DNA of 64,000 nucleotides from Datura wrightii (GCA_035772735.1 JASDFA010000001.1:79262001-79326000); one strand, 5' to 3'; counted from the first letter of the stretch, positions 36,854 to 48,305 are shown. Notes: generated from the sequence alone by a model not told the origin. Numbers and translations: made by a program.

Positions 36854-38338
36854 TGTGCCCACAAGTGTACGGGTCGTACAAGTAATATAGTGGCCCTTTT
36901 TAAGAGCCGGATGTCGAACCCGCAGGGATAGACCAATTTAGCTAACTATCAAGTTCAAGTGTGACATTAAATGCCGTAAGTGTTGAGTATAGATGTTTTC
37001 GATAGAGTTACTTAAGTCTAAGGAGGGTCAATGAAATACTCTAAATTAATTCAAGGAGCAACTAGAGTTAAAGCCAGATAATCATGCGATACTACGATTT
37101 GCAATGGTTTAAGTATGAAACTATCAATTGTCATCTCACATAATTGGAATTGCATGTTCATGGTCTTTCGAACCTCTAAACACGACAAACTAGACTCACT
37201 ACTACATTGTTGAGCGAGGATGTTATTTCTAGTTCGTGGGCGATTCACTACGTGGATGTGGTTTATGGTGTTTATGCTCTTGGTTAGAGACTTTCATACC
37301 TCTAATCATTTAACTCAACTTAGCCGCACAACTACTTCTTCGAGTGGTGATGAGATAATTCTAAGTTGGTGTCTAGCTCATCCCATTTTATCAACCAAGC
37401 AAGGTATTAGGTATATTTCTATCCTAACACAAATCATATCGTGAGATACAATCTTGCTCCCTACATTCTCTCGTTCTTGCAAAGGTTATATTTATCAAGC
37501 ATGTACCTAAGATTAACCCACTTGTTTTCATGGTGATCAGTCATAAAAACAACCATAATTCAGAATGCAAGACAAAACAACAATCAATAACTTAAAACCA
37601 AAACAAAATCGCAAAATCACAATCATATCTTGTGGCTTCAACCCTAGAGGGAGGATTCTAGCCACTCATGTTAGTATAATTACAAGAAAACATAATTAAA
37701 GTAACCTACTTACAAGAATTGGTAGAAGAGAAGATGAAATTGACAAACCCTAGGTGAGTTCTCCCACTTCTCCCTCACTCCTTGGCAGTTTTTCAGAAAT
37801 AAATCGTGACCCCCAGATTTTTGGAGCTAAGGGACCTATTTATAGTAAATGAGAATTGTACAAAATTATGCCTGTCGTGGAATGGCTCCATGTCACGGAG
37901 TGTATCGCCGACAACTGCCTCCGTGACACGGAGGTAACGCGAATGCACACTGGAAACTCCCAAAACCGTCGCCAGGAAGCCCCTTGCCACGTTGGCAGTG
38001 TGTCATGCTGCTTGTGCAGCGCGCTAGGTGGCGTGTCATGGCCTTGGTCGCGCAGTCTGCCTACCGTGGCACGTTTCCAACATGCAGGTGGGCTGTTTCG
38101 CGCGTCCTCCTCGCCGACGTTCGTGTTTTAAATCCGATTCCATGCCTCCACTTCACCAACTCATGGATTAGTCCCTCAAATTCATTTTAAACCTACAAAA
38201 ACAAGAACTAATAATGTTGGTTAGTGTATATATTCACATTTACATAAAATTACATGAGAATGCATATAATCAGGTCGATAAACGATACAAAACTAAGTTA
38301 TAAAGCATCACTTGGGCATGCAATTATGCCCAAGATCA
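36854..38338 (-). repeat. U1 3' LTR
   Basis: U-family LTR in minus orientation, sense TGATCTTGGGCAT to the reverse of TGTGCCCACAAG. It matches U2 (54509-56101) in the phrase GTGGCCCTTTTTAAGAGCCGGATGTCGAAC and throughout. A hairpin lies at the sense start (38311-38334: CTTGGGCAT / ATGCCCAAG arms, 6-base loop). A near-palindrome CCTCCGTGACACGGAGG sits at 37918-37934. A minus-strand TATAAATA lies at 37837-37844. Confidence 0.85.
37837..37844 (-). promoter_or_regulatory. U1 LTR TATA box
   Basis: TATAAATA on minus, just downstream (in sense) of the CTCCGTG/CACGGAG near-palindromes; the plus-oriented U3 LTR has the same box at 43683-43690. Confidence 0.55.
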
Positions 38339-40111
38339 CAACTCCACACTTAAAATCTTGTTCGTCCTCGAACAAACCTTTTACATCTCATGCACATGAA
38401 GACTCACACATAGCTAATTTAGCAAGATAATTCAAGCTACGGCTATAATGATTATTTAAGATAGCAAGTTAAAAATAGAGCATGCAAGTTTTATTCCTTA
38501 AAATTAAGTAAAACTATGTTAAGACTTCCTAACCTCAAGAATTGACTTTCAATCTAAGCAAACTCATGCAAATCAACTGATCAAGAAATCCAACATGAAT
38601 GCTATCCTTCATTAAACATGTGCCCTCACCACAAGAGAGTTACCCATTTTAACTCATGAATTTGCAAATCACACCATGTATGGATATATGAATAAAAATT
38701 ATGCTCACTCTCACAAAGAATTCACATGCATCATGTAGTGACCCATAAGCTTGCCCTTAGTGTTTTACTCCACTAATTTAAGGATGTATGAACGTAAGAT
38801 CAAGTAGGACTTAATGGGTTGTAATGTAAGCTAAGGTACAGGTAGGTACTATTCTGGCCAGTAATAGTGACTATCTTCCCCAAGCGCTTTTAATAACTTC
38901 AACCTTTAAGGATATCTATTCTCTTTCTTCACCCTCATTCTTTTCAATCCTGAATTGTTTTCTTCTTGTTCCCCTTTCTTTAAGCACACTCAGCTTAGTA
39001 GTAAGGAGTACTTAAGCAATTATTTTCATTCATTTATTTTCTTCCTCCCTACTAATAATCAACTATTTTCACACAAGTGCACCTTTTTCCTTTTCTCAAC
39101 TTTTACAACTTGCTACTTTTCCTCCTTTTTCCCATTTCTCACTCCTTCACTCTTCCGGATTTTTTTTTCTTACGTGCTTAGGAGTTTTGGATCAAATTCA
39201 AGGCTAATGAAAGAAAAAAGATTAAGCTTATGTTGTAGCTATCAAAGAATAGGCTCAAGGCTCAATGGGACTAACTAGGATTAAATATTCAAGGTAGGTA
39301 AAGTGAGGGATAACATTTAGGTTCATTCAAAGAAATGCCTAAATCATCTCCTACAATTCACATCCTTCATTTCGTTTTATATACACACCAGGAAAGTTCT
39401 AGACATTCCACGATAGCACAAAATATTCGAAAAACTTACACTCACAGCACATGCTCAATTCAAGACACATTCAGCAGACTCTTACTCAGCTAATCACAAA
39501 AATTCAGAATTAAGATTCAATCACATCGAGTCAATTTCAAGAGCCTAAGTGTCTCAAACAAAGTTATACACTTCTCACATGCTTCAACACTAACCACACT
39601 TGTATCTAACAATCATGTATAGCACATAACAAGAACATCAAGCCATCAATTAGCTACGTGTTCAAAAACCAAAACCTACTAATTAATTTTCCTCAAGACG
39701 GTCGTCATCCATCCATCGTCGGAAATAGTCTCTATCTATGACTAAAAACATTATATAATGACAAAGAATTTTTTTTTTCTTTGGTTCAAAGACCCCCCGT
39801 CGGAAAAGAACCGAAAAGAAAAACCAACATGTGATGAAGTCATTCTTGACTCATAAAAAGTTTTCAAATATTTCTCACAAGCATTACATTCACCGAAAAT
39901 TGTTAAGCACAAAAAATTTGAAATTTCCCTCACCCCACACTTGAGTCATGCTATGTCCTCATAACATCAAATTAACATTTAAAGAGGGTGAGAAATACTC
40001 CCTGAGGCCTTTAGGCCTAGCTAACAACATGTTTATCTTTTACATCTGCACAAGTGTGTGTTTGACCCCACACTTTTTTATCGTCCATGCTTCTTAGCTT
40101 CCTCCTCCAAG
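38339..40111 (-). other. U1 3' untranslated region, truncated
   Basis: Non-coding part of U1 next to its 3' LTR. In the sense direction it contains a purine-rich stretch (38870-39175, pyrimidine-rich on plus) and the conserved block 38706-38832, about 370 bp from the LTR. Its far end (39780-40111) matches the U2 region 51440-51750 (GAACCGAAAAGAAAAACCAA, GGCCTAGCTAACAACATG, CTTAGCTTCCTCCTCCAA). At 40111 it joins W1 LTR sequence directly, so all of U1 upstream of this point (pol, gag, 5' LTR) is missing. Confidence 0.75.
38706..38832 (-). other. Conserved 3' UTR block, U1 copy
   Basis: CACTCTCACAAAGAA (38706-38720), CCATAAGCTTGCCCTT (38743-38758), GGACTT (38807-38812) and TTGTAATGTAAGCT (38819-38832), same order and similar spacing as in T1 and W1. 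Confidence 0.7.
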
Positions 40112-40594
40112 GGTAAGAAGGAATGGAATGTTAAGTTGTTTTAAAGAATGTACAAAAGTAGGTTAAAGATGCTCCTCGAAGCCCGTGCTGGATGATTTTG
40201 CTCTTTTGATGAAGGCCTCACTTGCGAGACACCGACATTTCACTAGTGCCCAACCGCGGAATGCTGATCCAGTGCAACTGGGGGCCAGTAGTCCTTCCAT
40301 GGATCGACATTGGCACAGGCAATTCGCAGGTGCTTATCCGCGTTCTGCCGATGCACCTTCCACTTCAACACAGTGTGCTCCTGCGTTTGGCCAAGGTTTT
40401 GTTGGTCCCATCTGGTGGAATGCTAGTCCTCTTCTTTAGCTCCATGCTTTTATTCAATTCCTTGTTTTCTCTCTTTAAATTGAATGCCTGCAAAAATAAA
40501 AGAAAAAGAGCATAAAATCCTTCTAAATGACTTGAAAACTAAGCAAAAGCTCATGTTTAAAACCCTAATGAGTTGGTAAATTACCAACTTATCA
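40112..40594 (-). repeat. W1 5' LTR remnant
   Basis: Matches 14041-14524 (AAGAAGGAATGGAATGTT at left, hairpin ATGAGTTGGTAA / TTACCAACT.AT at 40568-40592, end TTATCA at right). It is the sense 5' third of the W LTR. The rest of the LTR and the W1 interior up to 17036 are missing or separated by K2 and U1. Beyond 40594 the F1 spacer resumes, which confirms that W1 lay within F1. Confidence 0.8.
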
Positions 40595-41879
40595 TCTATT
40601 TGATGAGCAGTCAGATACGTGATTACTTTCAATTGTGTCATCATATATGGCCACAAAAACATGGATTCTGGATAAGAGCGACTATATACCTGACGGACCG
40701 TCAGTTGATTGACAGACCGTCAAGTGCTCCGTCACTTGTAGGGATTTGAAAACATTAGTTGTATAAATAGAACGTCGTGAACTTGACAGACCGTCACTCC
40801 CACCATCATCTAACCAGGTAAGTATATTCTTAATAAGCCATACCGGATCCAGCCCTAATCTTTCTAACCCTGATCCGACCCAAATCCCTACCCATTTACA
40901 CCAGGATAGTTTTAATTTTTTGTTTAAGTTTTATTTTCTTCTCTCCCACTTCTACAAACACTTAACCACCACTTCCTCCACTTTCAATCCCATCATCTCT
41001 CATTCAATTCCCTTCTTTCCCCAATCTAACCTCCCAAACTCATGGTCCCTTGTGATTAGTGAGAATTAAATTTACGTGTGATTTTGCAATTAATTTTCCA
41101 AAATACCCAGAGGTATGTTGTAATTTTTCTTCTTGTTTTAAGAATATGGGGTACATTTTTTGAGTTGATGATGTGGGTAAAGTTGGAACTAGATTATCTA
41201 CTTGATTCCCCTTATTTGATATTTGTGATAATTTGGTAACCCTAAGAGATTTGAAGTGGAGCATGATCTATTCTATTTTTTCTTGCCTAAGTGTGGTGTT
41301 AATATGGAAACCCCCAATGAATCTAACTATGTCAAATTGCTATTCCCAATGATGGATTGAGTGACAACATTCTTAAGGAAAATAGTCAAATTTTGTGCTT
41401 GTTGAAGTTGATAGTAATTTCTGAGATACATGGCGAAGGAAAATATGAGTACTCACCATTATTGTACACCTAAGAGGAGACTGATGAGATGAATGACGGG
41501 CCATCACTTGTATGACAGATCGTCATATTCTTCATCAGTTTTGGGTGTTATTATGTGCTTTCTAGCTAGGCATGACGGAGGAAGTGACAGAACGTCACAC
41601 TAGTGATGGACTGTCACATTCACCGTCACTTGCTTGTCATTTTGTGTGTTCCCTGGATGCTTATGACGATAGAAGTGTTGGACCATTATCACCCACCATC
41701 ACTGGCACACTGAATTAGTGGAATTACTGGATAGGCATGAAAGAGGAAGTGACGGAATGTCATCTATGTGACAGCCCATCATACCCTCCATCACAAGCAT
41801 CAAATGTTAGAAAATAGCATGTTTTTATAGATTCTTCAGTTGTATTTTGACAATAATAGTGCAAATATCACAGGTAATA
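40595..41879 (+). promoter_or_regulatory. F1 spacer part 2: near-palindrome array, TATA box, possible intron
   Basis: Non-coding sequence before the F1 third ORF. TGACGGACCGTCA-type near-palindromes occur at 40691-40703, 40710-40722 and 40784-40796, with looser copies at about 41490-41780. A TATAAATAG box lies at 40762-40770. About 45 bp downstream is a consensus plant splice donor CAG|GTAAGT (GT at 40818), and a CAG acceptor (41871-41873) stands just before the third-ORF ATG at 41880. This suggests a separate transcript for the third ORF with a 5' leader intron of about 1.05 kb. The splice and promoter roles are inference. Confidence 0.5.
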
Positions 41880-43173
41880 ATGCCACCTAAATTCCAACCT
41901 ACCAGAGCTGGTGCAAAAAGGAGGAATGATGGAACTTAGACAATAAACTATCTTAGAGATGAATACACCGACTCCGAAGAAGAGGTATAAGAGATCGGAG
42001 TTGAGGAACCATCACCGGTTTAACAAACTAGATCCGTTGCCGGGAGACAAGTTGCTACTCTTCAGTCTAATGAGAGAGATGAATCTTCAGCAAACAGATC
42101 TAGTTCAGGTGATGTTGGTTCTCGTTCAGGGAATGAAAGTAGCAATGAAGCCACAAATAGTCCGGCAGAGGACTCTAAGCAAATGCAGGGAGATGTTCTA
42201 AAGGGTAAAACGTCGGGATTCAGGGGTAGTCTGTGGTGGCAAGTAAAGGGGAATGAGAAGTACTTCCAGGAAGGTCTCACCACCAGAGCAAGAGGACATC
42301 TCAAGCACAAGATTGCTGAGGCAGTAAAGATCATAGACTCAGAGTTGCTCAAAAACCCAGAGATTGAGGGAAAGTACAAATTCTACGGCTTGAGATGGAT
42401 TATTGAATCACTGGGCTATTATTACCCCAACATGGTTTGTTAATTCTACCCAAACTATGTAGCCACTCTAGAGGGTATATGAAAAAGGGGGAAAAAACCA
42501 ACAAAAATGCGCATGCAACCCTGCATACTAGTCCGTGGAGAAATGGTAGACATCTCAAAAGCTACCATCACTAGGATGCTCTATGGGACAAACTTTAACC
42601 TGCCAGCAAGTACTACAAAGTTTGACTACCGAATGAGAGAGTGGCATCAGCAGCGTCGGTAGTTAGCACATGTCTTAATGGATGGTCAGCTCTTTTGGCT
42701 GACAAACCCTAAAGAGAGAATAGTTAAGTCCATACTGACATTTGTAACAAACTTTCAGTCACTATTTCCAACAAGGGGAGATAATACATTGGTCGAAGAC
42801 AGAGTAGTACTTGTAGTTAGCCTGATGTATGGGTTCCCATTGAACATGGGAGAGATTATCACCGAGGAGATAAAATTGGAGGGCAGTGAAGTTATCAACA
42901 TCACTTCTATTCCATGTTTGATTACCCAGTTGTACAGAGAAGCTCATGTCCTAATATTAAACTAAATTGATATTAAGACATATGCTACCAAGAAGTATGA
43001 TTTGGAGAAGTCTATTGATGAAACAAGGTATGAACTAAAACTCCATAAACTGGTCATTGAGGTATTCGAGTTTTGGTGTCCAAGTGCAAAAGTAGTTGAA
43101 GTAACTACAAACCCAGCTAAAGCAACTACAGGGACGGAATCAGTTGGCCACGCTATCCAACTTCCCATATCCA
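41880..43173 (+). pseudogene. F1 third ORF, N-terminal part (plant transposon protein, Transposase_32-like)
   Basis: From ATG at 41880 (MPPKFQPTRAGAKRRNDG) the frame is broken by stops near 41938, 41989 and 42021, then continues with a Ser/Asn-rich stretch, GFRGSLWWQVKGNEKYFQ, KYKFYGLRWIIESLGYYYPN, a stop at 42441, CILVRGEMVDISKATITRML, MDGQLFWLTNPKERIVKSIL, FPTRGDNTLVEDRVVLVVSL and GEIITEEIKLEG. I recognise this arrangement as the 'putative plant transposon protein' (Transposase_32-like) family often found between pol and the 3' LTR of Athila-type elements, a position occupied by env-like genes in some lineages. I see no clear membrane segment. Its role is not known. U3 interrupts it at 43174. 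Confidence 0.7.
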
Positions 43174-44575
43174 TGATCTTGGGCAAATTTATATGCCCAA
43201 GTGATACTCAAAGGTGTCATTTTAGCCTTGTTTATCTATCAATGTTTATACATTCTCATGTGATTGATAATAAAATGTTAATTTGTACTAACCAACATGA
43301 TTAGCGTTGTTTTGCAGGTGAAATATAATTTTGGGAAGCTAAAATGCGTGTTGGGAGAGATTGGAGTTGGACTCGGATGTTAGCAAGTGCACAAGCATTT
43401 GAAGGCACAAATTAAAGGGGCTCCGCGATGGAGCCGTGTCACGCTGCCATCGCGGATGCCTTCTGCCTGGAGAGGAATTTTTGGCCAAAATCCAGTGAGG
43501 GTGCGCGTTCGGGCCGTGGCACGTTGGCCTAGCCCCGCGTTACACGCCGTGCCACGTTGGGCCTCATTACCTGGACTATCAATTTCCAGTAAGGGTCCGC
43601 GTCAATGGCGTGTCACGGAGGCAGTGCTCCGCGATGCACTCCGTGACACGTTGCTTGTTATTCAGGGAAAAATTTCCACTAGTATAAATAGAACACTTAC
43701 GTTCATTTTTAATAATTCTGACTTGGTGGAGCAAGAACGTGGGTTACAGGCAGTTGAGGGGACAAAATTGTCAGGGTTTTTCTTTATCTCCTTCTTCTTT
43801 AATTCAATTGCTTGTATGTTTAACACTCATTTAACGATGTTTAATCCACAAATGAGTGGCTAATTCCTCTTCTTGCTGAGGTTAAGAACAATTGTATTGA
43901 AATGTAGTTATTGATCAGTTGGGTTTTTCATCTTTTCTTCCATGGTTGTTCTATTGATTCTTGTTCTTACTGCATTGATGTGTGGCCAACGTTAATGTAC
44001 ATCTAAAAAGTCCAGTTTCACTCGAGAGAGCATGAAATTGGAAAGTTGTGAATCAATAGGATATGGTCTCTTCTTAGTTTGGGAAAATTGAGAATTGATT
44101 TACCTTCAGGATAGAAATATACCTGAAAGTCATATTAGTCAATTAAGGAATCGGTTTTGTATGGCTAGAACATGAATTTCGTTTAATCACAGAAATGTAG
44201 GTGGACAGTTCATGATTCTTAAGTTGGGTTAAATACGAGAGTTTTAATCTATTGGCAATAATTCTTGACTAGCAACCGGAGGAAAGATTAACAAAATATT
44301 GTACCGATAATTAGTTTCTATACATGTTCGTTTAGCCTCAACATGCTCACATTCATAGTTCAGACTCACATTAGATATTTGTTTTAGACTTAGCATACAA
44401 TTAGAAATCAAAATCTATCAAACTCTTCTTCACACTGTTGTCTTTATTTTTAGAATTAAAGTATAGTAAGACTTGAGTAGTTTTTACCTTATCCCAGTCC
44501 CTGTGGGATCGATACTTGGCTTATTTAAGTCACTTTACTACTTGTTCGACCACGTGCACTTGCGTGTAGTAAATA
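43174..44575 (+). repeat. U3: solo LTR of U family
   Basis: Plus-oriented U LTR starting TGATCTTGGG with the terminal hairpin (43178-43201: CTTGGGCA / TGCCCAAG arms). It ends shortly after GACCACGTGCACTTGCGTG; the exact end between about 44566 and 44580 is unclear. F1 third-ORF sequence stands on both sides and there is no U interior, so it is a solo LTR. An inverted repeat CGTGTCACGGAG / CTCCGTGACACG with perfect 12-bp arms lies at 43609-43650. The left flank is ATCCA; I cannot fix the matching right copy. The 158-residue ORF in it (43387-43863) is a chance reading. Confidence 0.85.
43683..43690 (+). promoter_or_regulatory. U3 LTR TATA box
   Basis: TATAAATA followed by GAACAC, about 33 bp after the 12-bp inverted repeat; equivalent to 37837-37844 in U1. 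Confidence 0.55.
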
Positions 44576-45060
44576 CCCCAGAGTAGACAGCCGAACAATC
44601 CACACCATCTATCTCTAGTGCATCTGTAGCATAACATGGAGTAGAATCAGTTGAGACATCATCTGCCGTGCATCCACCTTCATAGTATGCCTTCATACCA
44701 GCAAATTCTGCTAAGGTGGTCCGGAGAGCAAACAGACAGTAGAAGCAATTGAAGCTATTTGTTGAGCAGCTAGGTACTTTTGTAGACAGAGCCATAAAAG
44801 TTTCTTTGGAGTCGTATGTGAACCTTCATCCTCATGTTGATGAAATGGAGGCATGGGTGAATGGTAGATTGGAAGACCTCACTGTTGCAGATTTAGTGAG
44901 GTTTGCGACTAAACTGAAAAAGGCTCAAGATGACATTTTAAAGTTGTAGCAAGAGCAGCAGCCCCAAGAGTTCCTGATTCCCGAATTTGAGGAATTGGAG
45001 GAAGATGTACCTTTCATTGATTTGTTGGGCAAGCAACCTAAAGCGGTAGGAAAATGGACA
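44576..45060 (+). pseudogene. F1 third ORF, C-terminal part
   Basis: Continues the third ORF after U3. The clearest stretch is 44749-44946: FVEQLGTFVDRAIKVSL, VDEMEAWVNGRLEDLTVADLVRFATKLKKAQDDI, which looks helical and possibly coiled-coil. A TAG (44947-44949) follows, and after it in the same frame come QEQQPQEFLIPEFEELEEDVPFIDLL, an acidic tail. The layout (helical, then acidic) parallels the W1 ORF at 16446-17036. Stops at about 44630 and 44725 break the link to the N-terminal half. Confidence 0.6.
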
Positions 45061-45473
45061 TGAAATGGTATTAGGATGAGGGAAAATAACATAAGAAGAA
45101 GTGAAAGAAGAGAAAATAGGAAAAAGCAAAGTTGTGATAGGCTTTGAAACTGTCCAAAGGTGAAGAGGAGATGAGACTCGAGGAGATGCGAGCCTGAATT
45201 AGTGGGGCCTCTTCCAGTTCAACACTTAGAGTTGAGGGGCCTGTGACATGTGCCATAGTTTCTTCATAGTCGGAGACTCTCATTACACCACCTCCAGCTA
45301 TAGAGGTTGTCCTGCCTGATACTATGAGCGCACCACTTCTGAGGTCCCTGTGGTTACACCGCCCCAGACTGTCATGCCAGGCTCATGAGCACAGAGCTTC
45401 ATAAGTTTACCTACTTTCAGTTTGACATTTTTGATATGTGCATTGGGTACAATTCTAATTTTTTTTAGGGGGG
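45061..45473 (+). other. F1 3' untranslated region ending in a polypurine-like tract
   Basis: No coding sequence is supported. The segment ends AATTTTTTTTAGGGGGG (45457-45473), a T-run followed by G6 that would suit a plant retrotransposon polypurine tract. What follows at once is not a plus-oriented LTR but the T-family LTR T3 in minus orientation. Confidence 0.5.
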
Positions 45474-46051
45474 TGACAATGCTTAAATTACACCCCTGAA
45501 GAAGTATAATGCGGACGTTGTCAACAAAGAACCCAACTAAGATTGGGTCGATCCTACAGGAAATATTGTCAAGATACAAATTAATGCTAGTATTCACACG
45601 TTTAGTTCAATTATTTCCTAAAGGGGAGTTTTTAAAACAAGTAACAATATTTTGAAAGAGAGTTATAACCAATAGTTATGCAATCAACTAGGGAGGTGTT
45701 CCCCATGGCTTCCTAACTAGGTCAGATTATTACACTTGTAATCTATCCCAATACTAAGGCTAGATAACTGATAAATTATGATCATCTAAACAACTTATTC
45801 GTTCCTATTAGATGACTCCACTCAATCACCAAGTTAGGTCTCATGAGCGATTTCAATTTAACCTTTATCCATAGTTCCAAACTATCTTGTGACCGCAACT
45901 CAAGCTATTCAATGAAACTAAATTTCAAGGCTTTGTTGTTCTTTTGTTTTTCTAATCTTTACTTCTCCAGGTTCAAGCAAGAAGAGAATTCGGGATAGTA
46001 CTAACGTTGCACATCATTAAAAAATGTTAATCATGAAGAAAAGAACTATAA
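45474..46051 (-). repeat. T3: T-family LTR, first part
   Basis: Begins TGACAATGCTTAAATTACACC, which aligns with TGATAACGCTCAAACTCACAC at 2469, then GTTGTCAACAAAGAACCCAAC as in T1. Continues through the 'tcccacaac/ctactgc' LTR body to 46051, where K6 interrupts. Orientation is minus. The rest is at 48306-48380 and presumably beyond the window, past K7. Confidence 0.75.
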
Positions 46052-48305
46052 TGTCACGACCTAAGTTGAGATCCCAGATCGAGACGTGGAGCCTAGAACC
46101 ACGAATGGCTAAGCTAACCCATGGCATATGCATAGTAATTTAAGTGAATAACTAAAGCCAAAATTAAGAAAACATGAATAAGCTGAAGTTTGAAATATAA
46201 CATAGGCTAAAAGTATAGTCAACACTCGACAAGATGAATCAACTACATAATGCTTGAAAAGCTTCTAAAACATCTGATGAATTGATGGGACAACTTCCTC
46301 AACTAGCTCGCTAGAATCTGATAGCTGAAGTAACATACAAAGCATAACTACTAATTGTCCATAGAAAATAAGGACACACCCAAAACAGAGGTTGGACTGG
46401 ACTGAAGTGAAAGAAACTATCGGCGAGACTGAGCCGGATCTGCTGAACCTATATCATGAAATAATATAGCATAAAGTATGCAGTTAGTACTTAGAGTGCA
46501 TTGAGTATGTAAGAAAGTAAAACATGTTTAATAAATCACTAGTTGAAAACATGCTTATAAATCAAAAGATCATAAGAGTAAGGATTGCATGTTGAAAACT
46601 GTATCTGAGGCATACATAATCATAAACTGGCTACCATAACTGAACATAGTGACCCAAGATTTAGAAATAGAAATCATATGACTTGTCATAGCTGAAATCG
46701 TAAGTAAATGCTCATAAACTGATCATTGGGTCAAATCTGCTGTAAAACATAATATCATAAGTCATGAACATGAATAACTAAAATTATGAGGAATAATGGA
46801 ACACCTGCCATAATCGACACCATCACGATAGAGACATGATGCCCCAACTATCACAATCAAGTGGACAGAGCCGTCCAAAACCTTGCAAGGGCTAAGGACG
46901 CTAACCATGATATCGATACCAAGCTGAGGCCCCATAGGGAAGGGGGAAAACTCTCTAGAGAGGTCTCACACATGTATACATATATCTACATTGGGCGTGT
47001 AGTTCTGAGATCGGGGAACATCGGACCCCAAGCCTACTTAGTGCTAGACAATACTCTCAAAAACATGCATAATGCTCACATCATTTTTCAATAAAGCTGA
47101 ATTCATAATTTTATACATAGCTTGAAATCTGAACATTGGGAGTCTTGGCTCCAACTTATCATAAGTTGTATTGGGAGTTTGGCTCCAACCATATGATAAG
47201 ATGATTTTATTAATCATGGTTAAATCATAAAACATACTTAACTTGTATGGGCTTGCCCCAAATCATAAAATCATGCATACTTGAAATAGGATTCATAAAT
47301 CATAATCATGGAATCAAAAGTTGCGAGTTCATAGACATTCGTGTATACTAGATATCTCATCATACTTGAAATCATGGGTCATAAGCTTGACCTTTTATAA
47401 AACTTGCATAATATGGCATAATTTCTAATAACTTAAAATCATGAACTTATAATCAAATTGAGGATAAAATCTGCCAATTAGACTTAAAACATACTTTAGA
47501 ACATGAGGGGATTAGACCAGCAAACATAGCATAGGTAGTTTCATAGAATTGGGTTAAAATCTTAAGAATCAATACACTTGCTTAAGAACTTGAATTCATG
47601 AATTTGAGAGGAAGCTTGGGCATGAGGGATGGAAGAAATCCCCCATTTATAACCCTATATACCTGGATAAACTGATTTCCAAACTAGTTTTGAAAGCCCA
47701 AGAGAATTAGGGAAGAAATTGAGGATAATTCTAGCTTGATCTTGGAAGAAAATCTCAATACAATGCATGCATGGGAGACTAATGACTTAGGATAGGCTAA
47801 CCCTAATTAAAAGTATCCTTTCAGGGCTTAAAACGACGTCATTAGGAGATAGGATCTTAGAATTTGTGAAAAAACCCTTAATTATTCGTCTAGAAAAAGG
47901 TCACTGCCAGTCCCCACGATCGTAACTCCAAACTATGACTCGTGATGTTATTTTTTTATCAGTCAGTACAAATTTCAACTCTCTAATTCTAACCATGGAT
48001 TCCTTCCACGACTAATTGTTTCCTATAACGAGTCGTACCTTGACTCGTGATATCATACCTTTCCTCGATTAGATTCAAACTAAGACTCATCTGTTAACCA
48101 TGACACATCATACAAAACAACAAGTCATACCTTGACTCATTGGTCCAGGACCTGACAACAAAAAGTTTATCATGACTCGATCTACGACCCGTACCATGGT
48201 ACAATGACTCGTACCATGAGTCGTCTTTAGAGAAAAATGAAGATTTTTTTGTTGAATCTTCTTACATGTCTAGGGCTTGATCGTAGGGACTTTTGGGGTG
48301 TTACA
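46052..48305 (-). repeat. K6: solo LTR of K family
   Basis: TGTCACGACCTAAG at left to TTTTGGGGTGTTACA at right, about 2.25 kb, minus-oriented, with T3 LTR sequence on both sides and no interior. The flanks (TATAA and AATAC) do not give a clean duplication. The ACGACTCGT-type motif array lies at 47920-48230, including GACTCGTACCATGAGTCGT near 48205. Confidence 0.85.

Noticed and set aside
40185..40515. ORFs of 84 and 97 residues
   Set aside because: Inside the W1 LTR remnant; the homologous LTR at 14254-14460 gives only a partly similar reading, explained by shared LTR sequence.
43387..43863. 158-residue ORF
   Set aside because: Lies wholly inside solo LTR U3 over its GC-rich near-palindromes and promoter; no similarity to a protein that I recognise.
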